DNA from: Vespa crabro
Lineage: Eukaryota > Arthropoda > Insecta > Hymenoptera > Vespidae
Reading direction: 5' to 3'
Length of the DNA stretch: 64,000 nt
Assembly: GCF_910589235.1 (NCBI RefSeq)
Contig: NC_060965.1
Coordinates: 6,465,505 to 6,529,504 of the forward strand
This document shows, piece by piece, positions 1 through 13,493 of the stretch. Numbering within the stretch: position 1 is the first letter of the stretch; each line of letters opens with the position of its first letter. The position numbers and the translations under genes are program-made. A model generated the notes under the pieces. It searched no databases. It saw nothing but the letters and a program-made list of their open reading frames with translations, and was not told where the DNA came from.

Positions 1-364
1 AATATACTTATTTAACAACATCCTCGTGTATTGTTTCTTTTCCTTCATATATTGTTTCTTTTTCATTTATTGACATAATTACTCAATAAAAGAATATATA
101 AAAAGATACAATGTTCTTAAATATTTATAATTTTATTATTTAAACTTATACTTCTCAATTTCGATACCAGCGAACCTATTGGCAAAGGAACGTAACTTGT
201 GCTTATTTTACATAACCTTAATTTCGTTAAACGTGCCGGTTCAAACAATTTATGACTGGTGTACCAAAGAAATATATTATAATATATTATATATCTTTCA
301 ATATAAAAAGAATATGAATTTTTAATATTAATCGATGACATGATATTTTATACTTACTTCAAAG
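1..364. other. AT-rich upstream flank of the valyl-tRNA synthetase gene
   Basis: No supported gene is seen here. A 74-codon minus-strand frame lies at 117-341, but it has no recognisable similarity and no clear splice partner inside the window. The stretch should hold the promoter and 5' leader of the valyl-tRNA synthetase that starts at 365. It could also hold the edge of a divergent gene lying beyond the left border. No TATA box stands out against the AT-rich background. Confidence 0.4.
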
Positions 365-3300
365 ATGAATGTTACTCGATTAAATCATTCTCTGAGGGTA
401 CATCTTTACAAATGCCTTTTTAAAAGTTATTGTAATCAAGAATTAAATGGTATCGGGAGTGTTATTTCTAAAATTTGTATAATATATATATTAAACATCA
501 AAATTCAATAAATTATAAAAACATTTTATTTCCTGTAGATTTTCCAAAAACGTTTCCATCAAAAGATGTACTTAAGTGGTATCAGTTATGGGAAAAGAAT
601 AATTTTTTCCCTTCACAAGATTGTAATAAAGAACCATTTAAAATGATATTACCACCTCCCAATATAACAGGTACATTACACATAGGACATGCATTGACTG
701 CAACAATACAGGATGTTTTAGCAAGATGGTATCTATAATTTAGTTAGTTTATTGATTAGCATATTTTAATCGGATTTACTTCTATTAACATTCAATTTAT
801 ACCTTATTATTACATAGGTATAGAATGAATGGTTATCCTGTAATATGGATACCCGGATTAGACCATGCTGGAATTGCTACACAAGCTGTAGTAGAAAAAT
901 ATCTTTATAAGACTAAAGGTTATACAAAAACTGATATAGGAAAAGAACAATTTCTTTCTCTTATTTGGGAATGGAAAAATGAAAAGGAAAATATAATAAA
1001 AAATCAACTAAGATTATTAGGAAGTAGTGTTGATTGGTCTAAAGAATATTTTACTATAAATAAGGTAATAAACTATATAAACTTTTTAATTTTAATTATG
1101 TTATTTAATGTAAAATCATGTTTTTAATGCAATTTATAGAATCATAATTTTGCAGTAACTGAAGCATTAATTAAACTAAATGAAAAAAATATGTTATATA
1201 GAGATAAAGATTTAATAAATTGGTCTCCATCATTACAAAGTGCTATATCTGATATCGAAGTTGAGTTTATAGAATTAACAGGAAAAACAGAACTAGAAGT
1301 TCCTGGTTATAAAAAAAAAGTAACGTTTGGACAACTAATCAAAATAGCATATCAGATTAAAGATTCAGGTATTGAAATGTATTTTATTTGTTTATATTTC
1401 AATTTATCATTAATTATCATAATTTTTGTAATTTTATAGAAAATGAATTAATTGTTGGAACAACTAGGCCAGAAACTTTACTAGGAGATGTAGCTATAGC
1501 TGTCCATCCAGAAGATGATAGATATAATAAATATATCGGTCAATATGTTTGGCATAATCTCAGAGAAACTTTTATACCTATAATTGGAGATACCTCTGTT
1601 AACATAACATTTGGAACCGGTTAATAATTCAATAACATAAAATATTTATTAAACCAAATATCAATTATAAAACTTGATATATTGCAAAATGTAATCATTA
1701 GGTGCAGTCAAAATTACACCAGCGCATGATCATTTAGACTACAAAATCGCAAAAGATCATGGATTAGAAGTCATTGATACTATTGATGAACATGGAAATA
1801 TAATAACAAATAATGATAATTATAAGGTATAACAAAATTCATTTTATCATAAACTGTACTTTACTTTGATCTTATTAAATAATCTAATACAATATTTGTT
1901 AATACATAAAAGGGCCTTCCAAGATTTTTGGCACGTGATAAAATGTTAAATGAATTAATTAACAGAGACCTTTTAAGAGGTATAGAAAGTCACAAAATGA
2001 TTTTACCTACATGTTCAAGATCTGGTGATATTATTGAATATTTATTAAAAGAACAGTGGTTTGTTAGATGTAAAGATATGGCTCAAAAAGCATTACAAGC
2101 TGTAAAAGATGGATCTCTAAAAATTGATCCTGATATTCATGAATCATTATGGTATAATTGGTTAGAAAATATTAGGTATACTATATAATTTGAAACATAT
2201 TTAAGATTCATTTTTAATTAGAAATTAATAACATCATATTATCAGAGATTGGTGTATTTCGAGGCAATTATGGTGGGGACATCAAATTCCAGCATATGAG
2301 ATAAAGACTGACCAAACATCTGAATGGATAATTGCACATTCACAAGAAGATGCATTGCTTATTGCAAAAAAAAAATATGGTGCTCATGTTGAAGTACATA
2401 AAGATAATGATGTTTTAGATACATGGTTTTCTTCTGCACTCCTTCCTTTTACTACTATGGGTTGGCCACAAAAGGTAATTATTTAATACATGACTACAAT
2501 TAATGAGAAAAACATAGTAATATAAATACTATAGATATATTTCAGATGGAAGATTTTAAAAAGTATTATCCTCTAACACTAATGGAAACTGGACATGATA
2601 TACTCTTTTTTTGGGTTGCACGAATGGTAATGTTAGGATTAGAACTAACAGGACAACTACCTTTTAAAGTAATTCTACATTTCCTAAATATAAATTCTAT
2701 CATGAATCTGTTTACATAAAATGATTATAAACATAAAATGATTGTTTTTATAGGAAGTTTTACTTCATGGTGTCCTATGTGATGCTCAAGGAAAGAAAAT
2801 ATCTAAGAGTCTTGGTAATGTTATTTCTCCTGAAAATATTATTAATGGTATATCTTTGCAGGTATATATATATATATAATTGAAATTAATTAGATTATAA
2901 CAATAAAATATAATAAAACATTTCATACTATGCATGTAAATAATTAATTGTTTAACAGGATTCTTTATATTCGTAGGATCTCAATGAACAATCGAAAGAA
3001 AGTTATAATGCTGGAATTCTTAATAAAACAGAACTTAAGCGAACTTTGACAGTTAATGGTAAAATGTTTCCTTATGGAATATCAGCTTGTGGAGTTGATG
3101 CATTACGTATGACATTATGTGCTCATAATATTAAAAGTAAATAGTTTATAATGTAAATAAACACATTAGTTTACTTTAAACGGTTAATAATTTAATTCTA
3201 TCATTTTAATAGATCGTACCATCTCATTCAATATTATTGAATGTCAACAAAACTATTTCTTTTGTAACAAAATTTGGCAAGCAAGTAAATACATATTGTT

Positions 3301-4381
3301 AATGACAACTCCAAATAAGTATTGCAAACCTAAAAGATTTACAACTTTAGATTCTTGGATTTTAAGTCGATTATCATTAATGGTAGAAGAAGTTAATACA
3401 GCTTTTATGCAACGAAATTTTTATAAAGCAGTTGCTGCAATAAAACAATTTATCTATTATGAATTTTGTGATATTTACTTGGTAAGATTACTTTTATAGT
3501 AAAATTATTTATCATTATAAAACAATATAAGGAAATAGTCGATATCAATAAGTTTTTTACAGGAAGCAACTAAATGGGGCTTCAAAAGCAATGAAGAACT
3601 TGTGATTATAAGCCACACGTACACATTAATCAATTGTTTAGAAGTGTCTTTACGAATTCTTACTCCTATTACACCATTCCTAACTGATGAGTTGTACTCA
3701 AGACTTTCAAAACAATTACCATCCTTTTTATCATTGTCTTCATTATCAGAAGCATCTTATCCTACAACAGAGGAGGTAGAACTATAAATTTTTCTTTCTT
3801 AACTCTTCTTGTTTTTAATACTTATAAAAGGTATGAAACATTTGTATGTTTACAGTTTAAAGATTTACGAAACAAATTGTTGGATGAAAGAATGAACAGT
3901 GTAATAAATCTAATAACTGGAATTAGAAGCTTTACAGCTAATATCAGCAGAAAGCTAGAGCTAGAAGGTATAATCATAATAATACAATAAAAATAAATTT
4001 TTTTTTAATATCTGTATTTCTCTAGTTCACGTTGTGGTGGATAATTCTGAAGATTATGAATTTTATACAAAGAATATAAATGCTATTAAAGGAACTAGTA
4101 GAATATGGAATTTATCAATATATTTAAAAGAAAATTATGTTAAAAATACAAATAGTATTCTAGAAGAACTTAATTCCAATTGTTCTCTATTCTTATCAGT
4201 ACAGGTATATCATAGTAAACTAATTAAATTTTATACTATTAGGTAAACTTGAATGTAATTAAAATATGTAATTCTTTTCATTCAGGATAAATCAACATTG
4301 GATCAGATATTACAAATTATAGAAAAAAGAAAAATGAAAGCAAAAAATAAATTAAGACAAGAACAATGTAAACAGAGATAG
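365..4381 (+). CDS. VARS2: Valyl-tRNA synthetase, mitochondrial type (16 exons, 935 aa)
   Basis: Class I aminoacyl-tRNA synthetase that charges tRNA-Val. Exons: 365-449, 539-728, 818-1064, 1140-1368, 1440-1619, 1702-1826, 1913-2175, 2246-2474, 2546-2668, 2754-2861, 2977-3136, 3213-3481, 3563-3775, 3856-3967, 4026-4204, 4286-4381. They join in frame to 2808 nt. Seen directly: the HIGH motif in PPPNITGTLHIGHAL (about residues 67-81), the editing (CP1) domain with GTTRPET (about 257-263) and the HDH signature in TPAHDHLDY, a KMSKS-type loop read as KISKS (572-576), and a C-terminal anticodon-binding region ending in a lysine-rich helix. The protein lacks the long N-terminal extension of cytosolic animal ValRS. 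It begins with a short, basic, acid-poor stretch that suits a mitochondrial presequence, so I infer the mitochondrial paralogue. The first exon (28 codons) is the least certain part; its 89 bp intron has good borders and supplies the phase needed by exon 2. Confidence 0.92.
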
Positions 4382-5933
4382 AACTGTCTATAGGATATGT
4401 ATATTATTACAAAGAAAAGGAAATATTAAATCAACCAATTTTTTGATATAGAGAAAAGTTACATAATTTGAACATTACATTTTTTGTCTTGTTTTCAAAG
4501 AGTCCAGAAAATTCCTATAATGATATATAAAAAGCAAAAAGTATACACATGAATTTATTTATATTTATATGCGTATCAGTATGAAAATGGTCAACATGTT
4601 TTTACAACAGAAATATTTCTATTATATAAGAGATACATGTAATAAAATTCAATAGAAATTTAATCACCTAAAATATATGAATACTTTGCAAGTTAATTTC
4701 AATACACGTTTTAAATATCACATTACATATGGTACAGGTAATAATTTTTACTTTATGAAATAGAATGTTTTATTGTAAGAAAACAAACGATCCATGAGAA
4801 AATGCTTCTGTAAAACGTGAGGAAAAAAATATAAGGAGTCTGCAAATACTACTTGTGGAACTTCGAACAATGCTTTTTCATTTATTAATTAATTATGTAC
4901 AGAATCTCGTGTACAGTGCTATAAACACATTTCTATAGTGACACTTGTAAGGCAGAAGAGTGTTGTGTTGCACAAGAAACATATTTCACAGAACTCTTTG
5001 TTTAAGAAATTATGATTAAATAGATTAAAACGTATTTTTTTTTTCGAATTGAATTCTGCTTTTAATATTACTTTTTGGAAGATCATGTTGAATGGCTATT
5101 ATTATTAATTTTATAGAAATTTTTATTGGAATGCAAATAAGAATAGATTGATCGAAAGCTTCGTCTATAATATATTGTATAAATTTTGACTCAATATTAT
5201 CGTGAACGTAATAAAAATACATCACTTTTTCCTTTTTTTTTTTACATCGCATCGTTGCATGGGCATACACTCAAGCAAATAGTAGGCACTGCACCTAAGT
5301 ACCTTTGCCTTGTTGAATGTAGAAGCTAAAGCACCTGTTGTGAAATATATCGTTACAATGACTTTCCCTAAAGAGCCTCATATCCAAGTTACTTAAAACA
5401 TTATAGTTCATAATGCTACATAATACTTGTTCTGTGAAAACAGATATCGAGTAAACCAAGTAAAGGCACAATGTCCTAAATTTGGTTAGCTCTTCTTTTG
5501 TACAATTATATTTCGTCTATCTCAGCATGCAAATGTCAAATAATACAAGATAAACCTGCATTAGTTGAATATACCCTTTCAACTACCTGCATTTACATTA
5601 GATACGTATAAATAACAATTTTCGGAATTTTTTTCATTGTCCTTATAAAACATAAGGACATTACACTTGCAAAAGTTGACTTGTACATTGGCAATCTGGG
5701 AACATACTTATAAACATCAAAAGATTTGATAAATGTAATTGAGCGTTGAAAAGTCCATTATTCAAACCGCATCAATACCCTGCCGTAATTAGTGCCCAGC
5801 GCCAATGCTGTAAAGCATAATTCATGTGATCTAATGAAAATAGAGACACAAGATGTTCTAGACATCCGTACATAATTCATACTGATATGATATTCTTTTC
5901 CTATTGCCATGTTTTATAACAAGTGTTAACGTT
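4382..5933. other. Convergent 3' UTR interval, no gene seen
   Basis: This 1.55 kb lies between the stop codons of two converging genes: the valyl-tRNA synthetase on + and the PP6 regulatory subunit on -. A canonical AATAAA at 4641-4646 is a reasonable polyadenylation signal for the + strand gene. The remainder is AT-rich, with stop codons in all frames, and probably forms the long 3' UTR of the minus-strand gene. Confidence 0.6.
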
Positions 5934-8900
5934 TCATTTGGCATCTTTAGACGTTAACGTTGTATCCGACGGTGTACTTTTTAAAGTGCAAACAATTTTA
6001 TGTTCTGTTAATGTTTTATCATTTTCTATTGAATTTTTCACATACTCCTTATTCTTACTTTCCTCTCTGGTTTCAGGTGTCCTAAATAAAAATAATGGTC
6101 ATTTTAGTCTATCATATTTAGATTTATTATAAAATTATATGAACGTTATTATAAATTAATAAATACCTTTCACTTGGATTGGCATTTTTATCAGAGGTAC
6201 ATACAGAATATATACTATCATCACTATTTTTACTGTTTTGATTTGCTTCTGTAGATTGATGGGACATACTATCAACTGAATCTAAAGTTTTAGTATCTCC
6301 ACTTCCAATATTTTCCACAGATTTGTTTTCCAGTATTGTTTCCTTTTTGTCCAAACTTGCTGCTACATCAACAACGTCTTTTTTAACTGTTTCGGAAGTT
6401 TTATTATCTACCGCGATATTATTTTCTATACTTAAAGTACTTTCAAAATTATCAAAATTCGCCCAGCCTGTAGACTCAACAGGTTCTGATGGTACAACAT
6501 CCCATGGATTAACTTCTGGGATTGTAGTACTAGCAGGAAGTGATTCTGGAACATTCCAAACTGTAATTAAATGTAACTAAACTTACATAAATGTAATTAA
6601 CTTTAATTACATTTAATTATTAAATATAATTAAATGTAATTTAACTGCAATTAAATTATAAAGTTAAATATATTTCTACGAATATATTATAAGTAAGACT
6701 TTACCATCTGATGTATCAATTTCCATTTGCATATCCCGAGGATCTTCATCATCTTCATCAGATGAACTAGATCCATGATGTTGTTTTGAATGCCAATCTC
6801 GTTTATCTACTACCGTTTGAAAAGTCAAATCACCTTCATCACCCCATTCTGTTCCACCGCCACATTCCTCAAGTCCTGCTTTTTGCTTTTGCTGACAGAT
6901 CTATATTTAAATTTATATTTAAAATAACTAAGCAATATGAATAAATATGATATCTAGATTATGAATAATGATACCTACCTTATTAAACAAATCTTCTCTT
7001 GAATCCAGATCTTCTTCACTGAGATTAAAGGCCAACGTTGTTAATTGATCAACGGAGTTACTATAATAGTGTTTTTTTTTAACAATTGCAAGAAGGAAAT
7101 GCAATACTGCTGCTCACAGTGTTATATTTTCTTCATGCTATTATAACTTTACAATTCCATAGACAGTCTCACTATGGAACTTGTATGAATAGACAATTTG
7201 ATATACTTACTGAAGTGCATCATCACCATCATCAAATTCATTATCACGAAATCCAAAATTATCAATAAAAGTAGACGTCATTTGTTGACCCTGATAGTCA
7301 GTGTATATCTAACATTAAAGAATAACATATAGCACAATTAAAAGTTGTAATTTATATTATTATGTAATATTTAGTAATTTATATTGTAAATTAATATTTA
7401 ATATTAATATTAAATATTAACATATATGTATATTTAAAAAATATAAATATTTATAATGTATATCTACATTAACATTTGTAGAAGACAAAATAAAAATTAT
7501 TTATATACAAAATTACCAATAAGATATTTAAATTATAATTAATTTTCATATTATCAAAATCAAGTTAAATAAAACTTCAAAATGATTCATATACCTCTTT
7601 TAAATAGTAGCGATCTGGAGTATCTTCAGAGTTGGCCATATGTGCTGTTGGTCTAACCTACATATCATACATATATATCACATATAATTATAATAATAAG
7701 TTTTTTAAATGAACATTTTGATAAGATAATGATATTGTGGTTACCAAGAAGATTTCACGCGTTTTGTTGATTTCCACTAATTTTATATTCACAAGGTTTT
7801 CCCACTTATTAAGACATTCAGTTGATAAATTTGTTTTCACAAAAGTATCCAATGCATTATTTTTTTCACATTGTATTACAATATTATTTGCTATATTTAT
7901 TAAGTGACCCATGTATCCTTGCCTAACACCGTTTTCTTTATTTCTAAAATTAAGAATATTAAAAGCGTTAGACTAAGCAATCACAGCGTGTAATTTACAT
8001 TTTTTTCACAATCATAAATCATAATTCAGAAACTTACTGTTTATTTTCATTTTTGTCCCAAGCTTCCAAAATACGTTCTATCAATCTGCACTTAACAAAT
8101 ATCTGTAAAAGAAATAACTTGTTTGATAAAAATATTTTTTATAAAAATAAAATAAATATTGTCACTGTCAGAGGCATATTACCTACATTGCCATAAATAT
8201 TATTATCTTGATAATCACAATTAATAGCTAGAGCTAGGCATTGTTGTACTTGTGTGTGTAAGAAATTGTTCCATGTGTATTTGAAAAATAGGTCCTGAAA
8301 ATAATATAACAATACAAAAATATAATTAAATTCCAATATTAATAAATTGAGCATCATAATAATAAAGTTATAACATTTATACTGACCAATAAAGTTTGGA
8401 ATGTTCCTAAATCTACTAATGCTTCATGAATTTTTACATTTTCTGTTGATAACAAGGCCATTAATAATCTTGCAACATGCAAGCGTGTTTTACCCAATGG
8501 ACAATCTAAAACTCCAGCTGTTGTTCTTACAGCTGGTTTCTGTAATAACAAATAAATATTTATACCTACATATTTATATATTACATAAGAATTAATCATA
8601 TTCAGTGATATTTACAATTGGTGGATCTAAAAGAAGTTTGTGAAGTTGTTCCAAATAGGATATAGTAGCATTAGAAATTTTAATACGTTGTTCATTATCT
8701 GTCATGTCTTCACTGGTACCATTCCCATGAACATCAGCTTCGTTTAAGGCACTATATATATGTTAAATATTTTCTATAGATAAATATAAAAACAAATAGA
8801 TAAATATAAGAATATTATATGCATACGTGTTTACTCTTTGACCCAGAAGAGCAAGAAGCACTTGAATTCCACCTACAATACTGCTTTCTAATTTTTCGCT

Positions 8901-10389
8901 TGTCAAGATTGTCTCTAATAATAGACTTACAGTTTCTCCTCTAAAAAACAATATATTTAACATTATTATTTTTGAAATTCTACATTTAAGTATTATATAT
9001 TCAATGTTTTATATTTGATAATATCTTTATCTTGAATGTACTTACGACTCCAAAGTATTTAAAATAGGATCTGGATCTGTTTTTTCTGTCGATGTACGTT
9101 GATTTTCTCTTGCAACAATTATCATGTCACAAAGTAATTGAGACGCATTTGCATGTTTTGCTGGCTCTGATGTAGGAGACAACAATTTAACCAACCTTTG
9201 TACTAACTGCTGACTATCTAACCACTTGTCAATAGAAAAAATAAATAATTATTATCTAAACTCATTTTGAAAGATAAACATTTTAGAATTATTAGAAAAT
9301 ATAGCCTTATTGAATAATTATAAACAATATAATTTTACATATAATATAATAAAATGTTAATATACATGAGAAAAAAATTATTCCTTACGTTTAATATATT
9401 TTGTCGCATATCACTTCCTTCAACTTGTGTTACCAGTTTTAATATTAAATCCATAATAGCTGAAGTCTCTAAATGTTGTAAAAGCAAGTCTACACAATGT
9501 TGACGACTTTTAAGAAACTCTAAAACCTGTAAACACGTGAACTGATAGGAATACCAGTTCTGATAGTAAGGATAAGAAAGGATAGGCACGAAAAGGATAA
9601 GGAAAAGATAAATAAATATTATTAATCTCCCAATAATATTTATATGCCTATAAATGAAATAAATAGAAAAGTTTTTGCTTAAGTTAAAAAATAAAGCTAT
9701 TAAAAAATAATTATTAATTATTAAGATTATACTATTATAAACTCCATAATCACCTGATCACTCTTACGAGTAACAAGTACACCGATTGTTTTACTGAAGA
9801 ACGATGCTAACAAAGGATTTAAAGGTTGATCAGTGTCTATAAAAGCATATAACTTGTTCAGAAGTGACTCGTCACCTAAAATTTATTCAATCATACTTTG
9901 TATAATTATATGTTTCTTAAACAATGAGATGCATTACCAATTTATTAAAATACCTGCTAATTTCTCATTCAGTGTTGGCACGTCACAAGTAAGCAATTCA
10001 CATGCGACATTAGGATATTTGTAACGCAAGCGTTCTTCAATATCCATAGATGGTTCCTTAGTTGTAAGCATTACTAATTCTTCCATTACATCAGGCCTTG
10101 CAAGACTATGAAGGCATAGCATATCAATATTATACTTAGCTAAATATCTTCATTTAATGGATAAAAAGTTCCAAATTCACTTACTATTCTACCAACTTCT
10201 TGTTTTGACTCTTACATTCTTGTAAGATATCTTCTTCGTCCATTAATTCGTGCAACGTAACATTCTAAAATTGTGATAATCGTTGAACGAGCACATTTAA
10301 CCATAACACCAAATAAATATCACACTCACCTCTTTGTTAAGTAATGCTTCAATATGCGGCGACGACACGTAATTATTAGTCCAGAACAT
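5934..10389 (-). CDS. PPP6R3: Protein phosphatase 6 regulatory subunit, SAPS family (18 exons, 828 aa)
   Basis: Scaffold and targeting subunit of the PP6 phosphatase holoenzyme. Exons in transcript order: 10389-10330, 10264-10185, 10105-9954, 9875-9754, 9526-9389, 9224-9046, 8940-8827, 8751-8616, 8539-8387, 8294-8187, 8102-8038, 7943-7745, 7657-7595, 7308-7211, 7060-6979, 6900-6705, 6560-6167, 6081-5934. They sum to 2487 nt with all phases consistent, and the length is close to vertebrate PPP6R1/R3 (about 870-880 aa). The start MFWTNNYVSSPHIEALLNKE, followed by a TLHELMDEEDILQECK segment and a KYPNVACELLTCDVPTLNEK segment, is the hallmark of the SAPS N-terminus. Helical SAPS repeats run to about residue 560. 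The C-terminal third is acidic and low in complexity (SSSSDEDDEDP, then a Ser/Asn/Glu-rich tail), as is usual in the family. Insects often have one member, so the R1/R2/R3 suffix is only the closest vertebrate name. Confidence 0.93.
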
Positions 10390-11054
10390 GGTGCGATGAT
10401 ATTACTCTGCAGTTAATCGTCGTAAAATTTATCACAAAATGCGATAATCACAACATTGGTATGCCGTCCACTAAAAAAATAACGTAATACGTTTTGAGCA
10501 AAGCGACCAACTAACATTGCATGAAAGTATAACGATTCGACGATACAATTAGAAAAAATTCAACAGTATTTGTAAACGCGATGATAGGACAACGGTGTCA
10601 AATTATTTTCCACCAGTGGTACGACAAAATTCTAAAATGTCACTCTTTATGAAAAAACGGAAAGATCAACGTATCGCTTTATAACATTGACGTTTGCCGC
10701 AAAAGTAACCTTTTTGAAGTCGATCTCCAAGTAAGAAATGCTTCTAATTTCAGTATGCTCGCACTGACGATGATTTCAATGGGGACACGTTCTAGGATAA
10801 TATATTTTCTAAAAGTTTCAAGTAGTCATTAAGTTTACATTCAAACGCAGCTTTATTTGTTCAATGTGTATCACACTTTACGATTTTGCAGATGCATGCA
10901 CCTTGAAATCTGAAATCAAAGATCTATGATGAAGAGGCAGCACAGGAGAACGCGTTCCTTTCAATCTTAGAGTAGAAAGACTAAGGAGTAAAAGAGAGAG
11001 TATCGTCAAATCCTTAGTAGTACATATATACATACTTACGTTACGTTTCTAAAT

Positions 11055-11080
11055 GACGGAAGTTATACTTTCGCCATCTT
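11055..11080 (-). promoter_or_regulatory. ETS/YY1-like promoter module, copy facing the PP6 subunit gene
   Basis: The + strand reads GACGGAAGT, then TATACTT, then CGCCATCTT. On the minus strand this gives AAGATGGCG followed by ACTTCCG, the same order as the + oriented copy at 11316-11345. Housekeeping promoters often use both cores close to the transcription start. The assignment to the minus-strand gene is inferred from position and orientation. Confidence 0.4.
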
Positions 11081-11315
11081 AATACGTCACTTTTTTATTG
11101 CTATCACATTCTTTTCTAATAATACAGAAAATAGATATGCATTTGTATAATTTATCTGAATTATAATATTTGAAAGCACTGGTGAAGTAAGCATACTCGA
11201 ATATGAACAGTCGAATGACGATAGTTGAAAAATTATTTCTTTTGAAAAGTTTGTACGTTCTAATCAATATAAATTATTCATCGTTTAAACTTCGCGCGAA
11301 CAGAATTGGATAAGC

Positions 11316-11345
11316 AAGATGGCGATCATACTTTCACTTCCGTAA
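11316..11345 (+). promoter_or_regulatory. ETS/YY1-like promoter module, copy facing Rab7
   Basis: AAGATGGCG is followed after about 10 bp by ACTTCCG on the + strand, matching the minus-strand module at 11055-11080. A further AAGATGGCG sits near 11462. The module lies upstream of the likely spliced 5' UTR of Rab7. Confidence 0.4.
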
Positions 11346-12399
11346 TACACTGCAATACATATTGTCTTCTTAACCTCTCTACTTCGTATACCTCAACGCG
11401 TGAAATTAGGAAGTACAAAATCTCGATATGTATATTGAAATCAAATTATTCTTTTTTACTGAAGATGGCGCAACTGTGTAAGTTCAAGCGACATTCGATA
11501 TCTCGAGCTGCATTCGAGAATTACAATCGATTTTATGCAATCGATAAGAGCATTAACGAACAGGTGACGACATCGTTGTCATACTCGTGATTTCATAACA
11601 CGCCATTTTCTTTGTGTGAAGTGTTAGGGCCAGAAGGAATACGCGTCCTGTTTTCTATTAAATTCGAGGTAATATCATCTACGTTCGAGGTTTCGTCGAT
11701 CGACCGCTGGATGCTTTCGTCCGTCGATGGACATCGCGTATCTTTCCTTTGAGAAGACTCTCAAATTACCGCGCAAAATCGTAATTGCCCTGTTAGTGTG
11801 TTGACAGGTTTTCAACTATCGCAGTTAAACGGATTCTATTTTACATCTACATGTAAATTCTCTTACATCCTGTTAGGTTCTATTCTCGCTTAGTGATATC
11901 CTATTTTTCTTATTAACGGGATTACGAATTTAGTGTTAGTTGTCAAAGTATATTTATTCTTCTGATAATAGCAAATATCTTTTTTGTAACATTTAGAAAC
12001 ATACGTCATTAAGAAGAAAGTTACTTCTCATTCTGCATTCGATGATTCATTTAAAAAACATACGGATTAATTATGACATCTATTATATATTTTCTTAATG
12101 CTTTGAAATTTGTATCGTGTTTTTTCTTTTTTTTTTAATTTTATTGGGACAATATGATATTACTAAGTATTATTGTCAACAAATTCTTTTTTTCACAATC
12201 AAATTTTTGTAGTATAACAACATTACTGAAATTTATACTGTAATTCAATATAGATAACAGTATCATATCTTCTTTTATACTATGATCTTTACTATTTTCA
12301 CAATTTTATCTTGTATCGTTCTGTTTAATACATTACATTCTTTTAATAACATTACTGCATAGTATTTGAAAAATAAATTTTTTTTTTCTTTCAGTCATT

Positions 12400-13272
12400 A
12401 TGTCATCCCGCAAGAAAGTACTTTTAAAAGTAATTATTCTAGGAGATTCTGGAGTAGGTAAAACATCATTGATGAATCAATATGTTAACAAAAAGTTTAG
12501 TAATCAGTACAAAGCTACTATAGGAGCAGATTTTCTCACCAAAGAAGTTATGGTAGATGATAGGGTAGTTACTATGCAGGTAATTATGGTACTTTAAATA
12601 ATATAAACCATTATTTTCATTGTGTAAAAAATTATAATCTGATTTTGACAATTACAGATTTGGGATACGGCAGGTCAAGAAAGATTTCAATCGTTGGGAG
12701 TTGCATTCTATAGAGGCGCAGATTGTTGTGTATTGGTATTTGATGTTTCTGCACCAACAAGTTTCAAATCTTTAGAATCATGGAGAGACGAGTTTTTGAT
12801 CCAAGCATCTCCACGAGATCCAGATAATTTTCCATTTGTTGTTTTGGGAAATAAGGTTGATCTAGAATCTAAATCGGTAAGCTTAGTAAAACAAACCTGA
12901 AATATAGATTAGAATTACATTATAATATATATACTTTTCTATAAGGTATCTAGTAAGAGAGCACAACAATGGTGTCAATCCAAAAACAATATTCCATATT
13001 TTGAGACCAGTGCAAAAGAGGCTATTAATGTGGAACAGGCATTCCAAACGATAGCTAAGAATGCTCTAGCTCAAGAAAGTGAGGTATGTCATAAGTTCAT
13101 ATCATTATTCATTTTATTCAGTATCATTATATCATTTATAAATTGATCTGTTATTAACTATTGTTAACTGTTTTTCCACTCATAGGTGGAACTTTATAAT
13201 GAGTTCCCAGACCAAATTAAACTGACCAATGACCAAAGAAATAATGGTAAAGGGGATTCTTGTGCATGCTAG
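12400..13272 (+). CDS. Rab7: Ras-related GTPase Rab7 (4 exons, 207 aa)
   Basis: Small GTPase that directs late endosome and lysosome traffic, acting at membranes through C-terminal prenylation. Exons 12400-12579, 12658-12876, 12946-13083 and 13186-13272 join to 624 nt. The 207 aa product is exactly the usual Rab7 length. Visible motifs: P-loop GDSGVGKT (15-22), switch I with NQYKATIGADF, G3 WDTAGQE (62-68), G4 NKVD (125-128), G5 SAK (155-157) and a terminal Cys-Ala-Cys (205-207) for double geranylgeranylation. The start is fixed by the family N-terminus MSSRKKVLLKVIILGDSG, only 5 nt after a strong splice acceptor. The gene is intact, with standard splice sites and ordinary base composition. 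Confidence 0.98.
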
Positions 13273-13487
13273 GTCGTGGATCGACAAAAATTCATATACA
13301 AGCATATGGATGCAGAGGTCAGGTCGTACGTTTACATATTGGAATATAAATAATATTCACAAGTTTTATAATAATTTTGATCAGCCTTTAGGAAGTCTGA
13401 GAGCATATATCTCGGTTTTCATATCTTACATATTCATTAATCTCATCAGTAATTTTAAGATGTTTTATCAAACTTATTGAGTAAAGC

Positions 13488-13493
13488 AATAAA
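13488..13493 (+). terminator. Polyadenylation signal candidate for Rab7
   Basis: AATAAA lies about 215 bp past the Rab7 stop codon. It is the nearest canonical signal and sits in AT-rich 3' UTR sequence. Others farther on could extend the 3' UTR. Confidence 0.45.

Larger units (their letters stand above)
10390..12399. promoter_or_regulatory. Shared divergent promoter interval of the PP6 subunit and Rab7
   Basis: Two kilobases separate the divergent start codons. The Rab7 coding exon is preceded by a pyrimidine tract and CTTTCAG (acceptor ending at 12394), so the Rab7 5' UTR is spliced; a plausible leader donor GAG|GTAATA is at 11668/11669. Two copies of a composite module lie about 260 bp apart in opposite orientation (about 11055-11080 and 11316-11345). 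Each joins an ETS-like ACTTCCG/CGGAAGT core to a YY1-like GCCATCTT/AAGATGGC core. This fits one module per transcription direction. The 11306-11590 reading frame is probably leader, not a protein. Confidence 0.5.

Noticed and set aside
11306..11590. 94-codon frame between the PP6 subunit and Rab7
   Set aside because: It lies over promoter motifs and the likely Rab7 leader, with no recognised domain and no conserved start context.
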